Positions 9,872 to 23,289 are shown, counted from the stretch's first letter. The stretch is 64,000 bases of DNA from Bryopsis sp. KO-2023 (GCA_030272585.1 BSYQ01000006.1:2753001-2817000); one strand, 5' to 3'. Made by a program: numbers and translations. Notes: generated from the letters alone by a model not told the origin.

Positions 9872-12627
9872 CGTTACAATTGCAGCGCGCTGGTTTACGA
9901 TTTCCAGAGGAACCGACACCCTATTTGAACCCCAAACCACCTCGTTGCAGCAACATCTCGCCACCTCTCGCTCACATCATGCGAAGTGATCAGTCTTGAA
10001 GCGTGTCAACTCGTACGAAACGCAAAACGCCATCAAGCTTGTACTGGCACAGTATGAAAATCAAAACCACAACATGATATGGAATGCACATCAGTCTGCA
10101 GACTGCTTTTAAGACCACCTGAAACAATATATACTTTTTTTTGGTTGGATTGGGGTTGCGAATATGTTTAGGCGGATGTTGGGGTGGCTACAAGATCTTA
10201 TTCAATTGCTTAGAAGATGGTTTTGCTTCTTTACTTTGTCAATGGACAGAAGCGACACCCTTCGTAAGGTATATTACGTAAGTTAATCAATTGGTTTGGG
10301 GGGGGGCGGGGGGTTGCTGCATGAGTCAAACCGTTAGAATTCAGGTGGATATCAAAAAAGGGGCTGGGTGTCCATATTGATGCAACTTCCATCCATTGCT
10401 TTGTGGCTAGGGAATGTTCTATCCGAACTTACAGCCAGAGATTGAAACTGGCATCAGGTTGAAAAACAGGTTGAAAAACTATTGACTAAAAAAAACTATT
10501 AACAATGCACTTCGAACGAAGACCAAAAAACAGATATAGAGCTTACTGGATGGACATTGTTTGCATAATTGACAGCCACTTATGTAGCCCTGTTACACTC
10601 GTTTCGATCGCTGGGTCTAACTCAACCCTTTGCAGCACTTTCCCAGAAAAAGCAATTGGTTTCACTCCCTCCAACGGCGAAATGCCGACCCTGACAGAGC
10701 CAAAAAGCTTGAAACACACTGAAAAAGATACGGCGGCCTCCAAGCACTTGGACACACCCATTCGAGACCATGGAATATCGCATCAACTTATCAGAATTCA
10801 AAATTGGTTCGGTGTGAAGAAGTATAATGTACAGAAAATAGATTTTACCCCCCGATCATTTCGATATAAGAGTGAAGCATCCAAGGAAACCTGTTTTGTT
10901 CTAAATTTTCTTTTGAATGAAATTGTACCTAGATTATGCCTAGCTTTTCAAGATTGAGCTGTAACCCACTGAGGCCCCCTTTGAACGATTTTTCTCTGAT
11001 TCACGATGATCGACGACCATTGCTACGACCATTGCTGGCAAAACCGCAAGTTGGTTGTGGTATCAAGCAACAAATGCATCGACCTTGGGGATCCGCCGCC
11101 ACCCACTCTGGGGGCCTATGGAAAAACTTGGATGATTGACAACCCCCCAAAAAACAAATTGTCAGTAAAAATTCTGAGGTCCTTCATTTCCTCCTCATGG
11201 AACTTGGCAATGCAAAGAATCAATGAAAAAAATCAACTTGCATTTGCCATGTCCCTTTTCTCAAACGTAGTGATTCTCGGCGATCTTTTTCAAAAGACTT
11301 GATTCAGTATGTTCTTCTCCTCAAAATAGTCGACTTTTTTGCTGAATGGGAAACAAAATTATAAATATATACTCTCGTGGGGCAGCAAAATCATTCCTAC
11401 CCAGACGATAAAAACATGATAATAAAAATGAGATCTCATTCCACACCTCATGGCCACCTCTGAGTGCAGGGTCATAAAAAAAACAATGCAGTGAGCTTGT
11501 CCGAATGGTATCGGTGAAATTGTGCCCTTCAATAACCGAAAGCTTGGAATCCCTGCACATGGCACACAGCGATTTTTTCAAAGTCTCCAAATTTTCAGAT
11601 TGGGAGGTATTTAAAAATTATATATATTCAGTGACCAATGCTGAGGTGACGTTGAATGAAATTCTCATTCAAAACACATTGATCCCAAAATGCTACTTGA
11701 AAATTAATGAACAAAAAAGTCTAGAAGAGCTGACTGAGCTAGTTTTGCCTGCCCCCAAAACTCCCAGAAAATAACATAATAAAATAAACAGAAAAACCTC
11801 GGTGGAAATATGACACCAAGAAAGATGAATCTTCCCATTGAAAGTAAAAATTGAAACAAAGAAACGAGGCAACCCCACTGCCAGGTACATTCATCATTGT
11901 TTCAGATGGACAGTAAAAAGAATTCTCAACCCAGGCTGAAGCGAGCAGGGTTGCATGTTGGCGATATCACCTATATTTTGCTGTATATATATTTTTTTAT
12001 TTTTGCTGTCACATTATCCCGAAATCAAGCTTTGGCAGTGGTGGTGGCCTCAAATTCGGATTCATTAGGTCGACATTAACATTATGGCCTTCTTGATGTC
12101 ATAGGAAAAAAAAAATCGATGCGGGATTTTTTCCAGCATATCATTCTGACGTTTGGATTTCTGGCCTGAGCCCCAGATAGCATCACTTTTCTCACTCTTT
12201 CCTTTTTCTTTCACCCATGTGCGAAAATTGTCACACAGGCCACATTACCACAAGGGTCCAGAACATACGAAATGCAAAATAATTAAACACCATCTTCTTT
12301 GTACACACTCGTCCACATCCATTCCCCAGCCACCCAGTCACTAAATTCATTCATTGCATGGCATTGATACCAAGGGCTCCGACTTTACTCCACCCTTTTT
12401 GTTTCAAAATCGAGCAAAGAGGGGGGGGAGGGCCAGCATATATTATCAAAACAATGTTCAAAATTGGGTCCATCCCCACCTCACCTCAGTGAACTTCCAG
12501 CTGAGAGGCGAGGACAAGAATCACATTTGACAAGCTGTTGGCTCCTTCATCAGAGGTTGGGCAGTAAGTGAAATAGGCACTTGCACAGTGAGTCACTCCA
12601 GTGGGGGGTGGGGGGGGGGGGGGGGAT
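9872..12627. other. Unrecognised region
   Basis: There are several open frames of 60-150 codons, the longest at 10505-10957 (+), with no recognisable domain, repeat family or splice pattern. I see nothing I can call a gene. Short G runs occur near 10300 and 12420. Confidence 0.4.
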
Positions 12628-13085
12628 CTAGGACCAGCAGATCAACAAATTATGAAAACAAAACAACAAGTTGTCTTCTTCCAAAGTTGGATCGCACCTC
12701 CTGTTGGCATAAAGATCGCCGTGACCACAGCGGACGCCATCTCTGTGCGGCCGCTGTTGATTGTTTCGTTCCTGTCGGAGTGCTTCAAGCGATCCGTCGA
12801 AATTGCTGCTGCCGTTCCATGCAACTCTGGTTGTGATTTGATTTCGCCGAATTGTGGTCGTGGTCATTCTGGGTGGATCACCTCGAAAAGACGCTCTGTC
12901 CATTCCATGGGTTAACGAATCGAGCAGCTCCTCAGGAACGATCATCGTCTCCTTCCTTTCCTCCCAACCGTGACGTTCAGATATATATCCAGGTGCGTAG
13001 GATGCACAGTCGAAGGAACAAGATCGCAAGCCCCCATTGGCGGCGCGATCCGCAAAATGTTTGTCCACTCTTTCCCTGCACTCAT
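12628..13085 (-). CDS. Possible coding exon, unrecognised
   Basis: A long minus-strand open stretch reads through residues such as ADRAANGGL, EERKETMIVPEELLDSL and VAWNGSSNFDGSLEALRQ. The composition is protein-like and balanced, unlike the surrounding AT-rich sequence. A possible acceptor (CTGCAG) lies near 13080. I recognise no family, and no joined exons could be fixed. Confidence 0.3.
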
Positions 13086-14281
13086 TAAAAAGAATTAACA
13101 CCACTTGTTGAGAACCCCGGCTGCACCTGCCAGGGAGCGCTGGCTTCAGGGCAAATTTTACCACGGACGCTTTTTTTTTCAAGTTGTGTAGGGGTCGAGG
13201 CATTCGAAATTTCGAGTGAATGGGACCTAGTTGATTGCAAGATTTGCATGCTGTTGCCCAGCGTCAATAGCGGTTGAAATGTCGTATCTTGGTCTTTCAT
13301 TCAGAATGGAGGCTCAGTGGTTCACATAACATATGCTGGAGGCGCAGATTTTGGAAAGATTTTTTTCTCTTGGTGGATTTGGTTGTCAAAATTGGCCAGG
13401 TATGACATACTTTTCTTTTCCCCTTGTGTAATTCTTATTTGAAAAAAATGGTACTTCTGGAATTGCAGGGATGTTATCTTTTCCTTGGGAAGAGCGCCAA
13501 TCCTACCTTCAATACACCCGATGCCGCTGTCGAGAGCCCAAAGCTTCCAGAAAAATTCCCGACAAGGATGTGTTTGCATGTGGTGGTTGTACATTCGGAA
13601 ACCTGCACCTGGTGATTATTTCCTGATGTTGTGGGAAGCAGTGCAAGCTACCCAAGGAGCCCCAGCCAATGAAACGTTTCCAGCATAAGGTGACCTGAAC
13701 ACATAACGACATAGGCTAAAGCCTGTTGTTTTTGCCCCACCAACTACTGAAAGCACAACACGAAGTCCTTAGATTACTTTTGCTATCTTTTTGCTAGCAT
13801 TCGAATTCCTGATTAAAGTCTGTATACAGATCTCGACCAATTGTCTCAGCCCTGTTTTGATTTGTTTTAAAACCATCCCCCTCTTTGGTTTGCTTCAGTC
13901 AAACAGAGTGTTTCTTTCCCCGTTGAAAGGGAGTTTTGATGTGATTTGATCTCGTCATTCTCCATGGCCAACTGACTAATGAATCTTTTTTGTTCCTTCT
14001 TCTTTTCATTAAAAAAAGGCAATATGAAAACTTTTCAAGCCGTGGATGTTGATATTCCTGATCTGCTCGTGCTGAAATGATCAGGCATCCATATTTAGGC
14101 AACACCTCCAGGAACAAGGTACACTTCAAACTCAAAAATTCATGTTAACTAATATTTTATTCTTTATTTTCTAATGAATATATTATTCTTTATTTTTATC
14201 ATGGCACATCCGCAGAATCCTATATCTATTTATATGTATTGTAATGAACATCTTCCCGAAAATATGTGTGAATTTTGATTC

Positions 14282-14445
14282 TCAGCACCTTGTTTTGGGC
14301 AAAGAATGCTTCAAAGCATCCAGGATGTAATTCGCTTCATTGAGAATGAGTCGCCCACGATTTTTTAATACAATTGTGGGTCTGTTGAAATGTGAAATAC
14401 GAAAGGAAGGATTCGCCATTCTTTCCCAAGAGTGTGCGTGTTCCT
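14282..14445 (-). CDS. Possible coding exon, unrecognised
   Basis: After an acceptor-like AAAACAG near 14440 the minus strand reads EHAHSWERMANPSFRI, then GRLILNEANYILDALKH, ending near a weak donor (AAGGTGCTG). The text is protein-like. It could be a downstream exon of the dynein-like gene or an independent fragment. Confidence 0.3.
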
Positions 14446-15016
14446 GTTTTTTTTCCCTTGTCCAGACCCTCTGGCACTCCGTCCCTCCGTCAAGGTCCCC
14501 CCCTCTCGGTTGCCAGATCCTCCTTTGAGCAAAACACACTACCCAAATTACTAGAACGGGAGCTGGTGGAGAGGTTAATAATAATAATCAGGCACAGGGT
14601 CAGGGCTCCATTAGTCAGGCTGGGAGCCGTTTAGTGGAAACAGAGAAAATAACGCTGGAAAAGAGCTGAAAGAAGGCAGAGACAGGAAGTGCAAACATCA
14701 AAGAAATACATTCCCACCTTTTTGATGTCAGATGCGTTGGAGTAGGACGGGAGCCCAAAGGTTGAAGGGAAGGATCAGGTTTTTGGATCAGATTCAAGAC
14801 ATGTTAATTTCCGAGAACAGGGTGTAACAAAACCAACTCAGCTTTGAAATAAAGTCTCCAAAAAAGAGCCGAAATATCAAATAAGCCACCACCACCAAAA
14901 GCGAATTAGACGTGTAAAGTTCTTGTAAAGAATGTTGCTGTTTGTCTTTCCATATGATTGAAAGAGGACATATTATTTCACTTCAATTTCTTTTTGTTAC
15001 AAATCTATTCAACTCA

Positions 15017-15237
15017 ACAACATTCTTCTTTTGAAAAGGGCTCTCTTAGCCTTGAATAAAAAATTTCTTCTTAAGACTTTTTCATGCAAATTTTGAACAT
15101 CTGGAAGAATTTGTTCCAGCGTCTCCAAAGTGTACGCCATGGTGTCTACACTCCATTCCTGTACTTCCAGTGTAGAGTACCACACGTCTTCAACCGTGGA
15201 AGTTGGGATTTCGTTGCTTAGGGGGCTTCTTCCCTGT
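15017..15237 (-). CDS. Possible terminal exon downstream of the dynein-like gene
   Basis: A CCTACAG acceptor is followed by 71 open codons to a TGA (GRSPLSNEIPTSTVEDVW, then LETLEQILPDVQNLHEKV). Its phase is compatible with the donor at 15580, so it may be the last exon of the dynein-like gene. I do not recognise the sequence. Confidence 0.35.
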
Positions 15238-15547
15238 AGGTTTTTTAATTTTATGTTTCAGTCCCCACAAGTACACAAAAATAAGAAATAAGAAAATTCA
15301 GATTTTTCTGGGCCTGATTGAAATCCTTATCATTTATCGTATTGAACAGGAGAAAACACTCTGAAATTTTCTCTGAAATTACGGGTAACATGAATTAAAC
15401 ATTAATTAAACCCTTTTCTTCTCCTCATTTTATGTTCTTTTTTTTTTAGGGCTGGATTAACACCCCCCTACTTCAAACAATCTGGCATTTTTCTTATACA
15501 CATCAAAGTAACAAAGTAGCGATAGAAACAAACACATGTGCACTGGT

Positions 15548-18500
15548 TTATTTATCACTGGCTGATGTCGAGGCTCTTACCAAAGCTTTTTTCTTCCGAT
15601 TCATCCAGGCTTCGAACTCGGTGATAGGAGTTTCTTCCTCCTCCACCTCCAGCCCCACTTCATCCTCCTCCCCTGTCCAAACAACATCCTCCTCGCCCAC
15701 AAGCTCATCGAGATCCTTACCACAGTCATTTGCAGCGGGCTCAAGCATGTATGATCGTTTCATGTTCGCTCCAATACCCTGCCCAAACCAACAAAGATCG
15801 CTTGAGCCCAGAACAGAATCAAGAATTATTATGACTCCGATTATTCACATTGGGCCCGTTGTGTGAGTTGCTGACCTTTGGCGGTTCGTTCGTCATCTTA
15901 ACCCCATTCTGCAAGATGTTTACAGGGAGCTTTGGAGATGGGGAACTTGTCATCCACAACCTGAAATCAGCATTCACTGAATCGGGGTCCATGTCCTCAC
16001 AGATCTTGTCCAAAGCAGGAATCCACGAAGGAGCCAGATGGCAATTTTGCAGGATGACCGCAGGATGACCTGCGGTCATTCCCTCAGCGATGAGTGCATC
16101 GGCTTTGGGACCTTGACCTTGCCCCAGTGAACTGGCGAACAGGCTGCGACTTTCCATATTATCAATCTCAGCTGTAGGCACACACAGGACAACCGCGTTT
16201 TTGTGTGAACAAGGACCTTTTCCGTGATATTGCATGCATTTTTTGAATGCATGGATGCCGACATTTTAAGAAGATTTGAGCAAAGGTACCTGCAAACTGA
16301 AGAAGCGCGGCAAACGGATCGGATCCTGGCGACAGAACAAAAATGAGAGGCATAGCCGGGTTGGAGTCCCTGTCCATGCCGACTTTGTCCGGTCGGAGAC
16401 ATCTTACGATGAGCAGTTTTCGAAATAAATCCAGTTTGTCGAATGGCGAGGGGAAAGGAACCTTGTGGGGCTCCAAACCATCGTGCATGGCTTTCCAATG
16501 GTCAAGATCCTGAGCAAGAAGGAAGCTCAATTTAATTTGAAGTTAGCAAGAGAATGCCTGTACATCACCAAAAAGAGTTTCAAATGGAGTTCAGCTGGGG
16601 AGCCTACCAAAGCAAAGGACAGTCCCTGAAAAGGTCCCAGTCTTCCCAAACTGCGTATTTCTTTCCATGACTTCTCCGTGAGCCAGTCTGGATGTTTGCC
16701 TTGTTTCGAGTCACCAAGACCGCCAGTAAGAAGGAAGGTCCATTCCTCTTGGACTATTTTACCTTCGCTTTCCAATATCCTCGCGCACACCAAAAATGCG
16801 AAGAGCAGTTTGTCCTTCTCAAACAAGGATCGACAGATATCGGAAGTGGAGTGATTGTATATATTTTCCAGCCGTTTCTCCAGGTCGGATATACAGAAAA
16901 AGAGGATCGCCGTGTAGTCTCCACAATCGGCTTTGTATCCACCCCTGGCCTTCTCGATTGCTTTCTCCATCTCTTCCAATAGCTTTTGCTTTTCAGCGAT
17001 TTCGTCACCCAGAATATTTGCTTCTGTGACGATCTGGATGGCAGTGATATTGCCTTCCGAGTTGGACAGTAATACATCGAGAATTTTGTCCTCGATTTCT
17101 TTCAGCTTTCGTGCATTGGTTGCACTTTGAAGCACCAGTTTATTCCTTTGTTCTTCCAAGTATGAGCGCTCGTTGGCCACCACTACCCCAAGCATCTGGT
17201 GGCTTAGACCCGCTGGTGTTATCATGAAGTTCGAGCGTTGGGTCACAGGATTTCGACCTCCCCCAGGCGGCCCCATAGCACAAACGAACTGACAATCCTC
17301 CATTTTGCGGAAGGCGTTCGATCTGCACAGCAAAACCGAGCAAAATGGGCATGACTTGGTCCAGAAGATGAATGAGTGCAGCAAGAAATGCCTGAAAAAA
17401 AAGTAGGATCACCTGTTGGTAGCAGCTCCTGTTGATCCAACAAGCAAGGAAGGCCGAACGTTCCTCACAGCGAGATCCAGTATGTATGCGCAGCGTACGG
17501 TGTCGACGGTGGGCACCACAATCGCTCGTATTGGAGTGTCATGTGTAAAATCCACCTCTCCTATCTGAGTGCTGCTGAGCTTCCAGTATCCTCCAAAATT
17601 TTTCTGCAAGAAGTAGTCACAGACAGACGTTGCGTCTGCGTTTGGAATCATCGGTGTCTCCATCGTGACATGATTCTTTGGTGTATTCTCTGGAAGGTTG
17701 TACCTTGAGAATTGAAGAGAACACACGAACATCAGACAAACACTACAGGAAAATCGCTCTTGATTGCTCCCTCAAACTCTTTTCTCGATACCTTTTCATG
17801 TTTTCGATCCAAATGGCATCAACTGGACCGTCGAGCAATAGCCACTTCCGAACAGGGCCTGGGTCGTTTTGTTCATACAACTGCCCCATCGTGACACTTT
17901 CAGGATTTATCACATGGTATTTCTGCTTCTCCTGGTTTTCTTGCCCTCTTTCATCCATGAATGTCAGGGCTCTGGCGAGAGCTCTGTAAGAGCTTGTTTT
18001 CCCCGACTCTTCTGGCTGCAATTTCATTTCATTGCAAGCGTCCCTGAGTGCCGTCTCCATACTCGCGGAGTCTGCCTTTTGCAACACCACTCCAGGGAAA
18101 AAATCTGACATGATCCCCTGAAATAAGGGACCATCATGGCTCAAGAACTTGCACAAGTTCACGTCGATGCTTGACCGCATGATCAAAACGAACTCGTCCT
18201 TTGATGGGAACCTCTGCTTGAGGTTTCCCGCCGCCCGTAGTATCGCCATCACGGCACTCATTCCTACAGAAACATAATGCTCTGTCGTTGGAAGGATATT
18301 GGGTGAGCTTAAACAAAGCGCATAAGCAGTTTGCACTGTTACCGTAATCAGAATGGTCCCGAGAGGAGAGCTGCTCAGAGCACAGCTTGTAGCACTGGAC
18401 AATTTTCTTTGCTTGAAGGTATCCAAACGAAACCAATGTGATTTCCGAGATCATGGCACAGTCGGGAACCATCATGGCCACCGTTCTGAAGAGAGCCTTC

Positions 18501-19476
18501 AAATTATGAGGAAGTTCAGATCTCCCAGCGTATCCAGGATTCATCGTGATCACACCCCAGACATTCCACTTGAGTCGCGTTTCTGTCCCCTCGAAGGTGA
18601 ATACCGTCAGGCCAGCGGCTCCCGCCCTTCGAATGTCCAGAACCTTAAAAGAACGAGATATCAAATGTCAGTCCTGAGTCTCGGAGAGGATCAGAACAAG
18701 AAAAAGTGGACAAGTATTTGCCTGCCCTTCAAGACTGCTGTTCACATGTGATATGTGTTCAGTGAATTCTTTTTATCTGTCTAGAGCCAGAGTAGGAAAA
18801 AAAAAATCACTTAAGAACTCTCTTACACAGCTCATCCTACACACGCACTCTGATCATTGACATTCTGTTTTCTGGTCTTGGTACACTTTTCATCCTCAGC
18901 CAGTGTTCGAAAGTTAAGGTGTTCAGGACTACCACATCATCCCGTCGCGACTTCACCATTTTGTGGTTCATGTCGAATTCATCCACCTACAGAATTTCTC
19001 AGAAATTAAAAACGGACATTGTGACAAGAGATTGAATCCAAGCAACACCCCAGTTCCAAGCATACCTTCATCCATCCTTCGATGGACTGTCTGAATTCGT
19101 TGAGGACCTTCCACTTTTGGTGGTGAACCATGAGCTCCTTTTGAGTTTTTTCAAGGATCGATGTTTCCAGCTCGCAGCCATCGTGTCTTCCTGAACGCAG
19201 CTGCTTCGTGAACAACATCCATCTTCGTCAGTGGAACGCGGAAGCCAGAAAAAAAAAATCTGAAGGAAATCGATATTCCCGGAAATCAAGCAACCGACCG
19301 ACCTGCTTCTTGTCAGGCAGCTCCTTTCGTGCCAGCATGCTGGCCATTCCATTCCATTGCGCCGGCACAGGCCTCAGCGCGAAGGCGACGTGTACTCTCG
19401 ACCTCGCGGATGTTGCATAGGCGGCTCGGAGGAAGTTGAAGATTGCCTTCAAGGAAGCCATCGTCTTTAGCGCCAA
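15548..19476 (-). CDS. Dynein heavy chain, internally shortened (probable degenerate copy)
   Basis: Dynein heavy chain landmarks appear in order. Linker-like text lies at 19068-19480 (LVHHQ-like [15 protein letters not shown]). The AAA1 end ([28 protein letters not shown]) is in exon 18343-18643. AAA2 ([35 protein letters not shown]) is at 17792-18263, and AAA3 ([25 protein letters not shown]) spans 17415-17391. An AAA5-type lid ([35 protein letters not shown]) and [14 protein letters not shown] follow in exon 16608-17391. C-terminal dynein text ([39 protein letters not shown]) is in exons 16290-16509, 15876-16171 and 15581-15778. Large family segments are absent: AAA4, the microtubule-binding stalk and parts of AAA2, AAA3 and AAA6. 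The AAA2 and AAA3 P-loops are lost or degenerate. The frame is kept across most joins. It is unlikely to be a working motor. The upstream end is uncertain. Confidence 0.75.
16054..16079. repeat. Perfect 11-bp-arm hairpin inside a dynein exon
   Basis: ATGACCGCAGG (16054-16064) and CCTGCGGTCAT (16069-16079) are inverted copies around ATGA. They encode MTAGHPAV just before the conserved LQNCHLA motif, where dyneins usually have a different short loop. Confidence 0.85.
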
Positions 19477-19485
19477 AGAAAAGTC

Positions 19486-21546
19486 TTACTTTGACGCGAC
19501 CCAGCGATACCAGGTCCCATCGGCCAGGGCCTCTAGTAGTACCTGCTGTTGACCCGGATTTCTGTAATTCTGTCGGTCACGTGGCATTGCCGCTTTTTTT
19601 GATCCTAGGGAGCCAACACACCTGCATTTCGTGTTAGTGACATGGTTTAAAGCGGGCGCGTTACTCGTTATTCGATGAGGACGTGGGTTCGATTCTTCTT
19701 GAATCCTTATCCTACTTCTTTCTGCCCTTCTGTGGTGAACTGCAACGACAGGCTGTGTGACGGGGCCTGTATTTTTTTCCAGTGCATTTCCCAGAAAACA
19801 ACAAGGGGCAAGGAAAAAAAAAATCGGATTTGAAGTTGTAATTAAAATACAATTTGGTTCACCTATTGAAAAAAAAAAAAAAACAGTGCTGCTGGGATGC
19901 TCCGGGGTGAGAACAGTCGCGTTGTAGTTTTCACCTAGAATTTTGCCTGGTTGTGTCGATGCTGACTTCGTGTCTTGCTCAGGTGCGCCAAGAACGGGCT
20001 GCGCAGCGGGGCTTCTTTTGACCTCAACTACAATCTGCTGATTTTCCCCATGGGATCGTCGGTGCCGCAGTGCATCTTTCTGGCAAGCAGTAAATCCGGC
20101 TGCTGGCTTGACCACCACCTTGACAAAAATTTGGTTCTGCCCCACCGGATCCAGTTGGCCACCTTGCTCTAATCCCAGTCCTTGCTCAGCAATCGAAATT
20201 TCCTTACACTCAAACTCGCTGCTCTGCACCACCGTATCCTCAGCATTGGGTCGACCAGCCATGAATTGACCAGGATGCAAAGTAGGGGATGTTGGCAGCA
20301 GATCCTTCACTTTGGCTGCCATGTCAGACATCGGGGATGCTGATCGTTCTTGATATTCTTCAAGGCTCTGAGGCCTGGTGGATTCAACCCTGGAGGCAAA
20401 TCTAAATTCTGATCGGGATGTCGATTGCTGACTGACATTTCAATAATCCTGGAGGCAGGCTGAGCCCCGGTGGGTGGCAGCCCTGGAGCTCGCTTGCATT
20501 CGTTTGCTGCCAGCGGAGTTGTGGATGCTTCCAACTTTGGGAGGAATTTTCCCATAGCAGTCCATCATCACCCAGCGTGGCTGCCTCTCCTCCCTCCTTT
20601 GCACTCGATTCCTCCCACCCCATCCGAGATTGAGTCGGTCTTTCCTCAGCTCTGAAAATCCACACATGAGCTTCGTTAATCAACAACGAATGCCAGCACA
20701 CCAATGAGTCACAGATTTTGACGCTGCAATAAATTTTCTGTAACCACCTATTCCACCTATTCCTATTCCTATTTTTACTCCACGAAATCCACGAAATCCA
20801 CACAAGAAGAAAAACAACAGAAAATGAGAAGACAAAAAAAGACACCAATCCTCACCTCAATACTGGCCCAATCCAACACTTGCATCCCTTCTTTTAAATT
20901 CTGGATCAATTCGACCAACAGCCGACCGCATTCTCCAGGAAATCGACTTCTCTTGACTTTTTCAATCCAAGTGCCTGTAAACCAGGGAAAAAAAAGAAAA
21001 AAAAAACAGAAATAATCCCTCCCAATACTCAAGTTCAAAAAGTAAAAGCTGCAACCTTGTTTTTGAATAGTAATGCCATCCAACGTTGCTTCTATGTGCA
21101 GGCAGGCGGTTGGATCTCGTTTTTGTGGGACCCTGTCGATGCCGCACCGTTCTCCAGCCGACTTTCCACCGTTTCTGATCGGCCCCCCACGCAAGCCAAC
21201 CCCAGCGGTGTGAGATTTTCATTTCCCTTAGAAAACCCATATCGAATTCGTTCCTTGTACGTCCAACCCAACCCAAACTCCTTGATGGAATTCCGCCACG
21301 CCGAATCCTCGAACTGCTGGGGCATGCGTCGGCTCCCCGAAACATGCCGACGTCCCCAGATTGTGCAGCCTCCATGACCGCGCGAACCTGATAAAACGAT
21401 CGGTCGGTCGCTTGCGGCTTTCCCATCAAGAGATGATGTGTGACCTTGAGTATATCGTTTTGTCGGCGGATTCGTGTCGTTGTTTCGAACGGCTTGTGTT
21501 TTCTGTGGATGAGCGGATCACGGTTCTGCGGACTGATGCGGCTCAT
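19486..21546 (-). other. Possible 5' exons, unrecognised
   Basis: Several minus-strand stretches look like exons with splice sites. One reads SDMAAKVKDLLPTSPTLHPG (20270-20331) and another reads LLVELIQNLKEGMQVLDWAS (about 20850-20950). A third, near 21100-21325, reads WRNSIKEFGLGWTYKERI. They lie upstream of the dynein-like gene on the same strand and could be its tail exons or separate fragments. I do not recognise them. The block 20074-20132 is a repeat shared with 22404-22462. Confidence 0.3.
20074..20132. repeat. Dispersed 59-bp repeat, copy 1
   Basis: Identical to 22404-22462. The homology resumes with TTTGGTTCTGC after a 4- to 5-base insertion in the second copy. On the minus strand both copies read FVKVVVKPAAGFTACQKD. 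Confidence 0.85.
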
Positions 21547-22403
21547 CCACAGAAAGTGGAGTCAAAATACAGTCACTTGTTTCTGGAAAAAAAACGTCTC
21601 AAACGACGAAACGCAAAAAGTATTAAAACGGACACAGTCAACAACCGTTGTCAGGTTAGCTCAGTGAAGCACCCTTGTTCCGTGTCCCCGATTGGCCGGG
21701 CCATCATCGACGACGGTAACAGGGGGGCGGAGAGCGGGACCCTCGAAAGAAAAACAGTGGCGAGGGGGGAAGCCAGCGGGTGGGACGGCTGCCAAAGTTT
21801 TTGTTCGTTCGTTCTTTTGTGTGTTTGTTTGTTTGTTCGGGAAAGACCGGTGTTGTTTGTTACGTTTACTGCTTGGTAGGACCTATCCACTTGCGCTCCG
21901 AACGCAAAGCGAACGTAGTGCAGCAAACAGGGAGTGAGTTGAGACTTGCAGAAGCCTCGGCTTATGAAAGAAGCAGTCGCTGAGACCCGACGGAGCTCTT
22001 TGGGCAGAATGTTTTCCGACGCACGGAACGTATAGATGTGGGAAAAACCTCCCTGTCTTCTTTTTCCCCCTCCACAGAAATCTAAAACACTTTTTTAAGA
22101 ATCAGAAAAAGATGAGCCCCTCATCGTTCAGCAACAACGAATTTTTATCCAGCATCCCACAATCTCCAAGCACCTGGAAGGAATCTACAAAAAATATATA
22201 CAAAATCTAATGTACAAATTCTACCAGAAAAACCGTGCCACCATCCATACAAGCCTCCCAACAAAAAACAAACCCCCTTTTTCAATGAATAAGTGCCTTT
22301 CTTCCTTACCTACCCACAGAGCATCTTTTTTTTTCCCCCGAATGAATCATCCAATGCTTTTTTTTCGACGCCATCGGCATTGGTTTCCATTATGATCCCC
22401 GTT

Positions 22404-22462
22404 ATCTTTCTGGCAAGCAGTAAATCCGGCTGCTGGCTTGACCACCACCTTGACAAAAATTA
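22404..22462. repeat. Dispersed 59-bp repeat, copy 2
   Basis: Same 59 bp as 20074-20132 in the same orientation, followed by different sequence and then a (CA)n tract. Confidence 0.85.
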
Positions 22463-22594
22463 AATTTGGTTCTGCAGCCAGTTGGGCTCTAGCTTGGACG
22501 TCTTGAAACACACACACACACACACACACATCCAAAACCGCAGCTTTGCTCGAATTCATATGAATTCGCCGGCGGCGGAGGCTCCTCCCCTCCC

Positions 22595-22643
<49 letters not shown>

Positions 22644-23289
22644 TTGTTTTCGATTTTTCAGACAACCATGCATACACAGTCCCCATCCAAATCAGCCACC
22701 ATCCTTCCCCCACCCCCCCAAAAGGATGAACTCTCTTTTTGTCATCCATAAGAACAATATGGAACAAAGCACCAAGCTGCCCAATTACTTCTCCTTTCTG
22801 AAAGCAGCAGAGGTGTTTTCTTCCCATGAGAAAACTATACTGCGAATAGAATCAGAAAAGACCAGTTTCACTCATCCTATTCTCTTTTTGGACTGTTTGC
22901 TTGCAAAAGAACGCAGCCTCTCATCCCTTTTTACATCAATACGATACAGATATCCTGATCATAAGCTTGTGCTTGTGCTTGTTCTTGATGCATCCTCATA
23001 TGAGGATGGAGCGGACTGGGTTGGCTGGCATTGTTTCCACAGCCGTTGAATGGATGGTCATTCTTGGTGTAAGATTTCAATTCAAGGCTCTTGTTTTCAT
23101 CTACAGAGGCACTAAGACTGACGCTGGCTTTGCCATGTTGACACCAATATTGCGAGTAAATACAAAGTGAGGTTTGAATTTACCCACAGAATGACAGCAC
23201 ATGAGAGTTATGATTCGAAGGGGGGTGGCTGGAGAGGTTTCCAGACAGAATACAAGTCGATGTGAAAAAAAGGAACTGCAACAATGTGG

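Noticed and set aside
10505..10957. 150-codon plus-strand ORF
   Set aside because: No recognisable domain, no splice signals or repeats, and composition like the surroundings. It cannot be told from a chance ORF.
22600..22642. Poly-T run as the poly-A tail of a reverse-strand retrocopy
   Set aside because: No intronless coding sequence or target duplication was found beside it. Homopolymers are common across the window.
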